DNA from: Mycobacterium sp. SMC-8
GTDB taxonomy: Bacteria > Actinomycetota > Actinomycetes > Mycobacteriales > Mycobacteriaceae
DNA length: 64,000 nucleotides
Direction: 5' to 3'
NCBI RefSeq assembly: GCF_025263565.1
Contig: NZ_CP079865.1
Coordinates: 3,286,001 to 3,350,000 of the forward strand
Shown here piece after piece: positions 15,590-25,160 of the stretch. How positions within the stretch are numbered: the first letter of the stretch is position 1; every line of letters begins with the position of its first letter. The position numbers were made by a program, and so were the translations under genes. A model generated the notes under the pieces. That model had not been told where the DNA came from and searched no databases. It saw only the letters and a program-made list of their open reading frames with translations.

Positions 15590-16399
15590 TCACCTCCCCT
15601 CGCCCGTGGTCGAATTGTCGGTAGACACTGACAGTTTTTGAGGGCTGCATCGCGGGCAGAACTCCGCTGCGTCTGTGCCGTCTGACTGTGTGACTGTGAT
15701 CGTGCGCGACACGGGGTCTTCGCACTCGCCGCACCACGGGGTCTTTCGCCGTATGGGAAAGGTTGGTGGGGTTGGCAGCTCTGATAGACGCGACGCGAGA
15801 ACGGCAGCGGGATTACGGACTCCCTCAGGCCGGGATGAAAGGTGGGCTACCAACGTTTGCGATGTCCAGCCCGCCGCAAAAGCCTCCTCGATTGCCGGTG
15901 ACAGTCTCCTCGCTTCGCTGCTGCTAATTTGCCACGGCGTGGGAAGAGACTCCAGCACGGAGGCCGATGATGGTTCGGATGGTGGTTCTCTTGAAGGGTT
16001 CAAGGGGTCCGTGAATTGGACCTCCGGCGGTCCGGGAGGTGAACCTTCCCGGTCTGGAGATTGGACGGGCCCGGTCGCATTGGCGGACTGGGGGAGTCCG
16101 ACATCGAGACTGGGGCGCGAGTGCGTCGCATCCGGAAGATTGAGATGGTAATGACTTGGGCGTCTGGCTCCGGATTTGTGGTACTGGGCAACTCGTACAA
16201 CGAGCCCGGCCTCTTCCAGCTTGCTGAGCGCCTTTAGGACCGTGCTTCGCGCAGCACGAGATTCCGACACGAGCGTACCGAGGGACGGGTAGCAGGAGAG
16301 GCTCTCGTCTGCGCGGTTCGCTAGCAGCACGAGGATAAGACGCTCGATCGGAGTCGAGACCTCGATACTTATTGCCCAGTTGAGTGCTTTCCAACTCAT
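15590..16399 (-). CDS. winged-helix replication-initiator-like protein of an integrative element
   Basis: 269 residues. The N-terminal winged helix (about residues 15-90: TPIERLILVLLANRAD, YPSLGTLVSESRAARSTVLKALSKLEEAGLVV) is of the kind found in phage and plasmid replication organisers. A proline/serine-rich linker follows. The C-terminus has a zinc-ribbon pair, CGEC...FCPRC. Position upstream of xis-int is that of Rep proteins in actinobacterial integrative elements. A regulator role is an alternative. It is complete, with ATG at 16399. Confidence 0.65.
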   Translation of the reverse strand: MSWKALNWAISIEVSTPIERLILVLLANRADESLSCYPSLGTLVSESRAARSTVLKALSKLEEAGLVVRVAQYHKSGARRPSHYHLNLPDATHSRPSLDVGLPQSANATGPVQSPDREGSPPGPPEVQFTDPLNPSREPPSEPSSASVLESLPTPWQISSSEARRLSPAIEEAFAAGWTSQTLVAHLSSRPEGVRNPAAVLASRLSELPTPPTFPIRRKTPWCGECEDPVSRTITVTQSDGTDAAEFCPRCSPQKLSVSTDNSTTGEGR

Positions 16400-16643
16400 C
16401 TATCGCCCCCACTTACCAACGTCATTGCGTCGATCATTCACTTTCCAAACTCTCTCGAACGGCCCAAGGCGAACGCTCGGACGGACGTCGTGCAAGCTCA
16501 CTCGGCTGTCACGAGCTGTAGCAATCTCGGTTAACCGGAACGTAGTTGAACAGATGAAACGGCGTCCACCACCTTGGGCGACTTCATTCCTATTTCGACG
16601 CTTGTCCTCATCCTGATCCACCCCGGCATGTCGGGAGGTTCTC

Positions 16644-17597
16644 TTATCTGAGTGCCTCCTCGGTATGAGGGTGCCGTTGGCGATGGTAATAGAGGGCTTC
16701 GGCCCGGTCCGGAGTCAGGTCCTGGCAGTAGCCATTCGGTCGCTGCCGGTTGTAGAAAGCCACCCATTCGGCGGTTGCCAGCGAGAGGTCGGCGGCACCG
16801 GGATACGGCGGCTGGTGGTCGATGAGTTCGGTCTTGTAGCTGCTGTTCACCGATTCGGCCAAGGCGTTGTCGAAGCTATCGCCCACCGATCCGACTGAGG
16901 GCAGGATCCCTTCAGCGGCCAAGTGTTCAGTGAACGCTACCGCCGTATATTGAGAGCCCGCATCGCTGTGATGGATCAGATCATCCAAAAATGTTGCACC
17001 AGAACGCTTCCTGGTATCTATGGCGTGGTTGATCGCATCGGTCACCAGCTTCTGGGTCATCTCGGTGGCCACCTTCCAGCCTACGATCTTGCGGGCGTAG
17101 ACGTCGGTCACGAACGCTGTGTAGGCCCAGCCGGCACGGGTCCGGCAGTACGTGAAATCGGCCACCCACAAACGGTCCGGCGCGCCGGCGACGAAATGCC
17201 GCGCGACCCGATCCGGAGCTCGCGTTGCTGCCGGATCAGCAATGGTGGTGCGCACCCGGCGGCGCTTGCACGCACCCCGCCAACCCATCTCCCGCATGAC
17301 CCGCTCCACAACACACCGTGAGACATCGAGTCCGTTGGTACGCAACACAATCCACGTCTTACGGGCACCCAGAACCGCGAACAGCTTGTTGGATCGGCGC
17401 AGCCGCCAGATGGCGTCGATCACCTGCGCATCAGTCCAGTCCGCCTTCGAGGGGCCACGGCGGGCGCGGTGGGCGTAATACGTCGACGGGGCGATCACGA
17501 CGCCGAACTCCGAGAGCACGGCGCACATCGACTCGACACCCCACTTGAGACCATCAGCGCCCACACGCATGTGCTGGTGGGCGCTGATGAACTCCAC
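16644..17597 (-). CDS. IS3-family transposase OrfB (copy 2)
   Basis: 317 residues from a GTG at 17597. The frame is open further upstream over orfA, as expected for -1 frameshifting at a TTTTCTTC stretch near 17640, which would join VFF to RCRARPAV. DDE residues are visible in WVADFTYC, HHSDAGSQYTA and NALAESVNSS. The HTH_21-like region (RRSNKLFAVLGARKTW) is present. It ends 30 bp from the left IS terminus. Confidence 0.92.
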   Translation of the reverse strand: MEFISAHQHMRVGADGLKWGVESMCAVLSEFGVVIAPSTYYAHRARRGPSKADWTDAQVIDAIWRLRRSNKLFAVLGARKTWIVLRTNGLDVSRCVVERVMREMGWRGACKRRRVRTTIADPAATRAPDRVARHFVAGAPDRLWVADFTYCRTRAGWAYTAFVTDVYARKIVGWKVATEMTQKLVTDAINHAIDTRKRSGATFLDDLIHHSDAGSQYTAVAFTEHLAAEGILPSVGSVGDSFDNALAESVNSSYKTELIDHQPPYPGAADLSLATAEWVAFYNRQRPNGYCQDLTPDRAEALYYHRQRHPHTEEALR

Positions 17598-17599
17598 GA

Positions 17600-17926
17600 C
17601 TACTGAGACGGCCGGTCGAGCTCGGCAGCGAAGAAAACCGACGCCGCCTTCAAAATCGCGTTGGCCCGCTTGAGTTCGGCGTTCTCCCGGCGCAGCTTGC
17701 GCAGGACCTCGGATTCCTCGCTGGTCTGCCCAGCCCGATCTCCGGCGTCGATCTCGGCCTGGCGGACCCATTTGCGCACCGTCTCGGCGGTACCGACGCC
17801 CAGCAGATCAGCAACCCGGCCCATCGCCTCCCACTCCGAGACCGTGTCGCTGCGCAGATCGGCCACCATCTGCACCGCTCGCGCCTTCAGCTCGTCTGGA
17901 TACCGCTTCGATGACTTCGTTCCCAC
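17600..17926 (-). CDS. IS3-family transposase OrfA (copy 2)
   Basis: 108 residues from a GTG at 17926. An N-terminal HTH (YPDELKARAVQMVADL, LLGVGTAETVRKWVRQAE) is followed by a leucine-zipper-like helix (EVLRKLRRENAELKRANAILK) ending ASVFFAAELDRPSQ. It is a DNA-binding component and the upstream half of the OrfAB fusion. Sequence and ends differ clearly from copy 1, so the two insertions are independent. Confidence 0.9.
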   Translation of the reverse strand: MGTKSSKRYPDELKARAVQMVADLRSDTVSEWEAMGRVADLLGVGTAETVRKWVRQAEIDAGDRAGQTSEESEVLRKLRRENAELKRANAILKAASVFFAAELDRPSQ

Positions 17927-17977
17927 GTGCCCATCCTTCCCAACAGAAGAACTCTCCGGACACGCCGGGGCGGATCA

Positions 17978-18423
17978 CTGGTCTGGTCGAGGACGGAGCC
18001 CACCTGTTGCGGGACGGTGGTATTCGCCATCGCGATGGTCGAGCCGTCGCGCAGGTAGGGTCCGTTGTCGGTGCGGGGGACGAGGTCGACGTACTGTTCA
18101 CCGACGGCGGAGATGCTGTGGACCTCGGCGGTCAGTGCTGCCGGAATCTGTGTGGAGCCGTCAAGCGACAGAACGGCTTTGGCGTGCCGGGGTGGTCCCG
18201 GATCGAGAGTTATCTCGCTGACTTTGCCGACGCTGACGCCGCGATAGGTGACGTTGGCGAAACGGTAGAGCCCACCGCTGTTGGGCAACTCGACGGTCAC
18301 CGTTATCCGACCCACGCCGAGCAGCGTGGGCAGCTGGAGATAGTTCAGCACCATCACCGCGATGCCGACCACCGACGCGAGGGTGAAGATCGCGAGCTGG
18401 ATACGAACGAATCGGGTCAACAT
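17978..18423 (-). pseudogene. mceF, 5' remnant truncated by IS3
   Basis: The first 148 codons of an MceF-like protein (MLTRFVRIQLAIF...), with the N-terminal membrane anchor and the MlaD/Mce domain (about 35-115: TVELPNSGGLYRFANVTYRGVSVG). After VLDQTSD the frame runs into the IS end at 17977. The paralogue at 58890-60413 has 507 residues, so about 70 percent of the gene is missing, and the lost part is not found elsewhere in the window. It starts overlapping the mceE stop (TGATG). Confidence 0.88.
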
Positions 18424-19618
18424 CAGCCGCCCCCATTCGAGGGCGCCGGGGGGACTGGCGGGGCCGTGGGCGCTGGTTGTCCGGATCCGGGGGCGCCGGT
18501 GGGCAGTGTCTTGGTCAGCGGTGCGTTGAGCGGGTCGTAGGTGTATTGGAGGTAGTAGGGATCCCCGGGGGCCGGAATGAGGTCGGCGTCGATGTCGGCG
18601 AAGCGGGTGCCACGGAAGATGGTGCGCTTGAGGCGGGGGTACGTCAGGTCGACCACAGCGTAGAGGTTGAGGTAGTCACCGCGTACGCCGCGGTCGATGA
18701 CGTTCTGCGGGAACGGAAAGGTCGGTGCCAGGGCCAGGGCGGCATCGAGTTTGGGCCCGATGTCGGCCAGGGCCTTCAGGGTGGGTTGCAGGTTGCGCAG
18801 GTTGGTCACGAGGTCGTCTTGGCTTTGGCTGATCAGCGTCGTGGTCACGTCGCTGAACGCGCCCAGCTTGGTCAGTGCCTCGGTGAGGCGCGGACGTGCC
18901 TGCTCGAGGACGTCGAGGGCGGGCGGGATGTCGCGCAGGGCCTCGGTGATGGTGTCGGTTTGGCCGGCGAGGATGCCGGTGAGGCGGTCGAGTGTGCCGA
19001 TGGTGGCCGCGACGTTGTCGCGTTGGCGATCCATGGCACTGATGAAGGTGTCCAGGCGGGTCAGCGCGTCACGGATCTGGGTTTGGCGGCCGTCGAGGAT
19101 GGCGTTGGTGTTGTGGATGATGTCGCCGATTTGGGTGAGGCCGCCTGAATTGATCAGCAGAGAAAGGGCCGAGAGGGTCTGTTCGGTCGAGGGGTACGTC
19201 GATGCACGACTCAGGCCGATTGTGGTACCGGGGGCCAGTTTTCCGGTCGGGACCTCGCCGGGGGGGCGGATCGAGGGCCAGATGCATCGAGCCCAGCAGA
19301 CTCGTCTGCCCGACGGTCGCGACGGCGTTGGCGGGGATGACCACGCCGGGGTTGATCGTGACCTTGACGTCAGCGTGCCAGTTGTTGACGCGCATCGTCG
19401 AGACGCTTCCGACGACAACGTCGTTGACGAGGACGGGCGCGTTGGATTCCAGCGTGCCGACATTGCCGATTTCGACGTGGTAGGTGACGGCGTCGGGTCC
19501 ACGTCCGGGTGTTCCGGGAAGCGGCAGGGATGTCCACCCCACCGAAAGCGCAGCCGGCAACGGTCAGGGCGAAGGTGACCGGTGTCAGCACGCGCACCAG
19601 GGGGCCGCGGAGGGTCAT
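18423..19618 (-). pseudogene. mceE-like lipoprotein gene with two +1 frameshifts
   Basis: ATG 19618 overlaps the mceD stop (ATGA). The signal peptide ends in the lipobox LTVAGC. The Mce coding sequence then changes frame twice: after GCAFGG, within a run of four C (plus strand, 19537-19540), and after LALDPP, within a run of seven G (19260-19266). Deleting one base at each restores a continuous 397-residue protein colinear with the intact paralogue (57691-58890), including SLPLPGT, NAVATVGQTSLLGSMH and STYPSTEQTLSALS. Real decay and homopolymer sequencing error cannot be told apart from sequence alone. Confidence 0.85.
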
Positions 19619-20982
19619 CCTCCGGCTCCCGAGGCGACGGGTGTTGCGGCGCCGGGGATTTCGGCAGGCAGCAACGGCGCAGCGGGAGCAGGTGCCGGCG
19701 GGGGGAGGGGGGGTGAGGCGGCGGGTAACAGTAATCCGGGGAGCGAGGTGGGGTTCGCCGGGGGATAGGCCGATAAGGTCGGTGGGTGTTCGGGCGCGGT
19801 GGGGGTGGGACCGGTACCGCCGGGGGCGAGTTTGGGATCGGTGTAGATCATGTTTTCCGGTGCGTAGGAGGGCGCCAGGAACGGGTTGACCGGGAAGGGC
19901 AGCCCGTTGAAGTTCAGCAGGTCCAGGCCGGGGCCGAGGTATTGGGCACACAGTTTCGCGGTCTCGGGGGCAGTGGTGTTCTCCACCGCGCCGATGGCCC
20001 CGCAGATGAACTGCACCGGGTTGGAGAAGTTGGTGAAGACGAAGGAGCCGTTGACGGCACCGGAGTCCGGGTTCCAGATGTTGTAGGCGTTGGCGACGGC
20101 GTTCGGTGCGACGTGGAGAATGTTCTCAAGATCGGTGCGGTGGTCGACGAGATTCTGGGTGACATTGGCCAGCCGTTGAACTTGTTCGGAGGTTTGGTTG
20201 CGGCTGCCGGCGATGAAGCGCTGAACTTCGGTGACGGCCTCGGAGAGGGTGGTGACGGCGGCGTCGAGGTCGGAGCGGCTTTCGTCCAGGACACTGGTCA
20301 GTGTCGCGAAACGGTCTTGGAATTGCACGATTTGAGTGTTGCTGTCCCGCAGTGCCGTGACGAAGGTCTGCAGGTTGGCGATGATGTCGACGATGTTGCC
20401 GCTGCCTTCGGCGAGTATCCGCGTGACGCCGGAGAGTTGGGTGAGGACCTCGCGGAGTTTGGGGCCGTTGCCCTCCAGTGCGGTGGCGGCGCTGTCGATG
20501 AAGCGCGAGATCGACGGTGGAGCGTCGGCGCGGGGGCCCAGATCGGTGGCCAGCCGCATCAGTTGGTCTTTGACTTGGTCCCACTCCACGGGCACTGCGG
20601 TGCGGTTGATCGGTATCTGCCCGCCGTCGGGCAGCAGAGGTCCGTCTCCGGGAGCGTAGGGCGGAGTGAGCTCGACATAACGTGCTGCGACGAGGTTCTG
20701 CGAGACGATGATCGCCTGGGCGTCGGCCGGAATCGGGACGTCGCGGTCCACGGTCATCGTCATCTTCGTCCGGGTTCCGTCCGGCTCGATGGCGTCGATG
20801 CGCCCAACGGTGACACCGGCGACTTGTACGGTGTCACCGGGGTAGATGGCGATCGCTTTGGTGAAGTATGCGGTGAGGGTATGCGCGCCGAAGAAGGTGT
20901 GGTGGACGAGCACGGCGGGGCCGCCGACCAAGCCGGCTACGAGCGCGAGTGCGGTGAGGGTGAGCAGTCGTCGTCGGTTCAT
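19615..20982 (-). CDS. MceD-family protein (cluster 1)
   Basis: 455 residues. An N-terminal membrane anchor (TLTALALVAGLVGGPAVLV) is followed by the MlaD/Mce domain (TLTAYFTKAIAIYPGDTVQVAGVTVGRIDAIE, about 36-110), a long helical region (about 150-330, with TQIVQFQDRFATLTSVLDESRSDLDA) and a proline/alanine-rich tail typical of MceD proteins. Mce proteins form the periplasm-spanning substrate tunnel of a lipid importer. It overlaps mceC by 4 bp. The gene itself is intact, but its operon lacks permeases and has damaged mceA, E and F. Confidence 0.9.
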   Translation of the reverse strand: MNRRRLLTLTALALVAGLVGGPAVLVHHTFFGAHTLTAYFTKAIAIYPGDTVQVAGVTVGRIDAIEPDGTRTKMTMTVDRDVPIPADAQAIIVSQNLVAARYVELTPPYAPGDGPLLPDGGQIPINRTAVPVEWDQVKDQLMRLATDLGPRADAPPSISRFIDSAATALEGNGPKLREVLTQLSGVTRILAEGSGNIVDIIANLQTFVTALRDSNTQIVQFQDRFATLTSVLDESRSDLDAAVTTLSEAVTEVQRFIAGSRNQTSEQVQRLANVTQNLVDHRTDLENILHVAPNAVANAYNIWNPDSGAVNGSFVFTNFSNPVQFICGAIGAVENTTAPETAKLCAQYLGPGLDLLNFNGLPFPVNPFLAPSYAPENMIYTDPKLAPGGTGPTPTAPEHPPTLSAYPPANPTSLPGLLLPAASPPLPPPAPAPAAPLLPAEIPGAATPVASGAGG

Positions 20983-22073
20983 CGCGGCGAAAGGTCTCCT
21001 GGCTGGGGTATTCCGTTGTAGGGGAACGGAATTTCTGCGCGTGGACCGGCGTCGTCGGGGGGTTGTCCCTGGTCGGTGCCGCGCCGGAATCCGAACGCGT
21101 AGTCGAGGAAGGGCTGCAACACCTCGGGCAGCGCCAGGTTGGGAATGTAGGCGTTGTAGTACCAGCCGTTGGCGACGGTTTCGCCCTGTGTCACCTGATA
21201 CTTCGCCAGCCCCGGCAGCGCTTTGGCGATGTTGTCGCGATTCTTCTCCAGCATGGCTGCCACCGAGTTCAGCTTCTCCAGAGTGGGTGCTAGCTGAACT
21301 TCGTTGTCGGCGACCAGACCTGAGACTTGTTGAGCCACAGCGGTGGTGTTGGCCAGCAGGTCGACGATGGCTTGACGGCGCTCGGTGAGGGCGCCAACCA
21401 GATCGTTGGCATTGAGGATGAGCGCATTGAGCGCTTGGCTGCGGTCTGCCAGCACATCGGTGACTGCGCTGGTGTGGCGCAGCAGCTCGGCGAGGGTTTG
21501 GTCGCGGCTGTTGATCGACCGTGACAGCCGCGCGATCGCGTCGAAGGCGGGTCCCAGCTGCGGAGCGATCTGGTCAAGCGTTGCCGAGAGGGTGTCCAGT
21601 GACTGGTTGAGGGTCGACGTATAAGTAGCGGCGGTGTTGCTGGTCAGCTCGCCGATGGCGTCTGTCAGCGAGTAGGGAGAACCGGTGCGCGACACCGGAA
21701 TGACCGAGTTGGGCGACAGCGCCGAGGTGCCGCTGGACTCCAAGGTCATGACGCGTTGGCCCAAGAGAGATCCGGTGCGGATGTGGGCGGTGGTTTCTGA
21801 GCCCAGACCGACCTTGCCCCTTACGGTGAACGTGACGAGCGCTGCACCGTCCCGCAGCACGATGTCGGACACCGACCCGACCGTGACTCCGGAGATTTTG
21901 ACCTCATTGCCTGCAACGAGCCCGCCGGCGTGAGTGAACTGCGCCTGGTAGCGCACGCTGGTGGCCCAGGTGAGCAGACGTTCGGGGTTGAGCCCCACAG
22001 CGATCGTCAACACCACCAGCACCACACCGATGAACCCGGCGCGGACGAGCTGCGTTCCACGGTATTTCAGCAT
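20979..22073 (-). CDS. MceC-family protein (cluster 1)
   Basis: 364 residues from ATG 22073, which overlaps the mceB stop by one base (TGATG). The frame is open upstream to 22112 but into mceB. Membrane anchor AGFIGVVLVVLTIAVGL, then the Mce domain (AQFTHAGGLVAGNEVKISGVTVGSVSDI), a coiled-coil-like region and the C-terminal YQVTQGETVANGWYYNAY and LDYAFGFRRG blocks also seen in the paralogue at 55146. Complete frame. Confidence 0.9.
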   Translation of the reverse strand: MLKYRGTQLVRAGFIGVVLVVLTIAVGLNPERLLTWATSVRYQAQFTHAGGLVAGNEVKISGVTVGSVSDIVLRDGAALVTFTVRGKVGLGSETTAHIRTGSLLGQRVMTLESSGTSALSPNSVIPVSRTGSPYSLTDAIGELTSNTAATYTSTLNQSLDTLSATLDQIAPQLGPAFDAIARLSRSINSRDQTLAELLRHTSAVTDVLADRSQALNALILNANDLVGALTERRQAIVDLLANTTAVAQQVSGLVADNEVQLAPTLEKLNSVAAMLEKNRDNIAKALPGLAKYQVTQGETVANGWYYNAYIPNLALPEVLQPFLDYAFGFRRGTDQGQPPDDAGPRAEIPFPYNGIPQPGDLSPR

Positions 22074-23098
22074 CAGGGCTCCGCGCACCTCCCCGTATCC
22101 TGCTTGATCCACGGGAAGACCACGGTGCGGCCCTGCAGGTCACTGGCCCGAAACTGAACCGCGCAGATGTAGTAGTTGATGAAGCTGCCGTATGCCCCCA
22201 GACGCACCAGCTTGCGGTAATTGTTGGGCGCCTTCTGAAGCGCTGTGTCGATCAGTTCCTTGTCCGTGTCGAGAAGCGGTGCCAGACGGTTTAGTTCGTC
22301 GACGGTTCCCTTCAGCGGCGGCCGGGCATGGGTGAGCAGGTCAGCCACCGAGGCGGTGCCGCGATCCAGCTTTTCGATGGCCGTACCGATCGGGTCGCGG
22401 TCGGCGGCCAGGCCGGCGACGAGCGTCTGAAGTTTGTCGATCGTCGCGGAGAACGCAGGACCGTCGTCGGCGAGCGCCTTGGCGACGGTGTTGAGATTGT
22501 CGATGAGTCGCTCGACGGCGTCGTGGCGGTCGGCAATGGTTTCTGAGAAGGATGAGGTCTTCGACAGGATGGACTCGAGCGTGCCGCCTTGTCCTTGGAA
22601 GATCTGGATCAGCGAGGAAGTCAACGCGTTGACGTCTTGCGGATTCAATCCGCGGATCACCGGCTTGAGCCCACCGAGGAGCAGATCGAGGTCCAGTGCG
22701 GGTTCGGTACGCTCCCGCGGGATCTGGGCGCCCGGGGGAAGGATCTGCATCTGTCCGGGGGAGTCGAGAAGCTCCAGATAGCGGTCACCTACGAGGTTGA
22801 GATAACGCACCGCCACTTTGGTCGCCGTGGTCAGAACCACGTCGCGGTCGGCGTCGAATTCCACGACGACGGTTTTGTCGGGCTGTAGCGAGATCGACGA
22901 CACCGCACCCACGCGGATGCCCGACACACGGACCGAATCGCCCTCTTTGAGGCTTGACGAGTCGGTGAACACCGCTGAATAACTGTTGGCTGAACCGCCG
23001 CGGTACTCGCTGAAGGCGAGGAACAACGCGGCGGTGAGCAGCGTCATGACGGTGGCAAACGCCGCGAATTTGATCAGCGTCCCTGTCGATCGCGTCAT
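22073..23098 (-). CDS. MceB-family protein (cluster 1)
   Basis: 341 residues. N-terminal anchor FAAFATVMTLLTAALFLAF, then the Mce domain SYSAVFTDSSSLKEGDSVRVSGIRVGAV, the RYLNLVGDRYLELL strand, and a helical domain with LLLGGLKPVIRGLNPQDVNALTSSLIQI. The C-terminus has the family end YICAVQF...GRTVVFPW. Closely parallels the MceB at 54115-55146. It starts overlapping the mceA stop (ATGA). Confidence 0.9.
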   Translation of the reverse strand: MTRSTGTLIKFAAFATVMTLLTAALFLAFSEYRGGSANSYSAVFTDSSSLKEGDSVRVSGIRVGAVSSISLQPDKTVVVEFDADRDVVLTTATKVAVRYLNLVGDRYLELLDSPGQMQILPPGAQIPRERTEPALDLDLLLGGLKPVIRGLNPQDVNALTSSLIQIFQGQGGTLESILSKTSSFSETIADRHDAVERLIDNLNTVAKALADDGPAFSATIDKLQTLVAGLAADRDPIGTAIEKLDRGTASVADLLTHARPPLKGTVDELNRLAPLLDTDKELIDTALQKAPNNYRKLVRLGAYGSFINYYICAVQFRASDLQGRTVVFPWIKQDTGRCAEP

Positions 23099-24304
23099 CC
23101 GGGTTGCCCGATCTGAGCGGTGTTGCGTGGGGGCCCGTCCAGTGGTCCGAACAGGAATTGCTTGAGCCCGTCGGAATTCAGGATGATGCCCTGGTTCCCG
23201 TATTGATTGGGGTTGGCGCCGATGTCGCCGAGGACGAACTTCGGCTTGAATCCGGCCGGCATGTCCGGCAGCCCGATATCGGCACAGTAGGGGCCGCCGG
23301 TGGCAGCCACCTTCGGCAGGTTCGACGGGTAGCGGTAGCGGTCGAGTCCGAACGAGAACCCCAGGCTGGCCACCACGCCGGGCACCGGAGACGGCGGGCT
23401 CTCAGTGATCGGGATGGATTCCCTCGCGGTAGCGATTCGTCAGGTCCGTGGTTGGCACCAACAAATCCAGTACCTCGGTCAGTGGCTGCTGATTGGCCCC
23501 CACCACCTCCGAACCGACATCGGCCAAACCCACTGCTGACATGAGCACGGTGTCGAGGTCGCGTTGCCGGTCGACCAGGGTGCGGCCGACTCGCGTCGTC
23601 GTCGACACGACCGTCATGAGGTCCGGTGCTGCGTCAGCGTAGGCTCCGACAACTGAGGGCGCTACTGACAATTCGTGTTCAAGCGTCGGCAGGCTCGGTT
23701 CCAGGCGTGCGAGCAGGGTGTCGAGGTCCACGAAGGTCTGGCCGATCTGTTCCCCGCGACCAATGAGGGCGGTGGACACTGCGGCCAGCGTCGCGTTGAG
23801 CTTTCCCGGCTCGACGGACGACAGCAGCGAGGTCAATCTCTGAAACAGCGTGTTGATTTCGACGGTGACCTGTTGGGCGGCCAAGATCTGCCCCGGCCGC
23901 AGTGGTTGCGACGAGGGAGTTTCAGGAAGGATCAGTTGAACGTATTTGGCGCCGAAGACCGTCGTGGAGGCGATGTCGACCTCAACATTGTCCGGAATGG
24001 TCGCCAGCTGTCGGGGATCGAGCGCCAGTTGAAGTACTGCGTCGCCGTGAGCGCTCGACTTGATCGACGCGACGCGCCCCACCTCCACCCCGAGCATCTT
24101 GACCTTGGCGTCGGGATCCATCACGAGGCCGGCGCGCGGCGAAAGCACCGTCACCGGAACTGTTTCGGTGAACGTGCCCCGAAACAATCCGACACACAAC
24201 GCGATCACCACGCCCAATGCCAGCACGGAGATGAGCCCGGTCAACGGTCTGACTGCCGAGGCGTGGAGCCGCCCCGGTCTGCGAGACCTCTGGTGCGCGG
24301 CCAC
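23095..24304 (-). pseudogene. mceA-like gene with one frameshift (cluster 1)
   Basis: From GTG 24304 the frame encodes the anchor and Mce domain (VPVTVLSPRAGLVMDPDAKVKMLGVEVG) and the helical region through LVPTTDLTNRYREG, then stops at 23402. The C-terminal part (PGVVASLGF...DRYRYPSNLPKVA...GPPRNTAQIGQPG) is in another frame. Removing one base in a CCC run at 23421-23423 (plus strand) joins them through ESIPITESPPSPVPG. Compared with the paralogue at 52925 it lacks the LNCGLGG segment. No yrbE genes lie upstream, where a TetR gene is found instead. Confidence 0.85.
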
Positions 24305-24530
24305 TGCTCAGCCCGAGCCGACAGGTTGCAGGCACACCGCTGTCGAGCACACAGGGTCAGCTTGAAGTCGCCGCGGTACGGGGTCAATCCGCTTCGCGCA
24401 AGTCGACAAGTCCTGAAGACGCCCCTTCGATGTGCGATACAGGGTCGCACCGGGACCACCAGCCGGGATTGATGAGAAAAACTCCTCCATTTGTCTCACC
24501 GTGCAAAAAGCGATGAGCCGGACCCAACCA

Positions 24531-25082
24531 TTACTCCGCTGCGGCGAAGCAGGGAACGATGAATCGCGCGACGATGGCGTGCTCGTCGTCGCGGTTCTTG
24601 ACCGGCCAGTACCACAGCGCGAGCGTGGCACGAAGGAGCCACTGCGCCGCGATCGGGTCGCTCCGACCGATCATCTCTTCGGCGAGTGCCACGACCAGCG
24701 GAGATGATGTCAGCCATCCGGTGTCGTGGTGGGGCCGGATAGTGCCCATGATCAGAGGGCCCAGCGGTTCGGCGCGGATATGGTCCAGCGCGACGAGGAT
24801 GGCCTTCTCGACGCGCTCCGCTCCCTCCAGACCGTCGATTGCCGTCTTCACCCGTTCGACGATGCGCACCGACATACGGCGCACCACGCCTTCCATGATG
24901 ACCGACTTGCCACCGACATTGCGATAAATCGTTGCCGGTGAACAGTGCACCTTGGCCGCGAGCGCATCGATGCTGAAAGCCTCGAACCCGTGTCGCGAGA
25001 TCAGTTCTGCGGCGGCCGCGTGGATTCGTTCGACGGCTTCCGCTCGGCGATCCGTACCGACCAGCCAGTCTTGCCGGACCAT
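24531..25082 (-). CDS. TetR family transcriptional regulator
   Basis: 183 residues with the TetR HTH at about residues 14-60 (AVERIHAAAAELISRHGF, LAAKVHCSPATIYRNVGGKSVIMEGVV). Divergent from the esterase-P450 operon, with a 28-bp inverted repeat in the intergenic space, so it probably controls that operon and itself. It is also the gene directly upstream of the yrbE-less mce cluster 1 on the same strand, 226 bp before mceA. Confidence 0.9.
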   Translation of the reverse strand: MVRQDWLVGTDRRAEAVERIHAAAAELISRHGFEAFSIDALAAKVHCSPATIYRNVGGKSVIMEGVVRRMSVRIVERVKTAIDGLEGAERVEKAILVALDHIRAEPLGPLIMGTIRPHHDTGWLTSSPLVVALAEEMIGRSDPIAAQWLLRATLALWYWPVKNRDDEHAIVARFIVPCFAAAE

Positions 25083-25132
25083 GTCACCGGACTCCTTCTG
25101 CGAACGATCACACCGATCATTGAATTATCGAC

Positions 25133-25160
25133 GTGAGAACTTCAGCACAGAAATTCTCAC
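25133..25160. promoter_or_regulatory. 28-bp inverted repeat between tetR and the esterase-P450 operon
   Basis: GTGAGAACTTC and GAAATTCTCAC form 11-bp arms with one mismatch around a six-base spacer (AGCACA). It lies 50 bp from the tetR start and about 165 bp before the esterase start. Position and size suit a TetR operator; binding by this regulator is inferred. Confidence 0.5.

Larger units (their letters stand above)
16614..17977 (-). mobile_element. IS3-family insertion sequence (copy 2), truncating mceF
   Basis: 1364 bp with inverted ends TGATCC(A/G)CCCCGGC(A/G)TGTC. orfA and orfB lie on the minus strand. The flanking bases differ (TCC on the left, CTG on the right), so no target duplication is present. 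A deletion or rearrangement therefore happened at one side after insertion. The right end lies directly against the mceF coding sequence at 17978, while the left side is unrelated element DNA. Confidence 0.88.

Noticed and set aside
17887..17977. Apparent continuation of MceF beyond DQTSD
   Set aside because: The last 30 residues are encoded by the IS3 terminal repeat and the complement of orfA; not part of the Mce protein.
16605..17985. Target-site duplication for the second IS3 element
   Set aside because: Flanks TCC and CTG differ, and shifting the boundary by a few bases on either side does not give a match.
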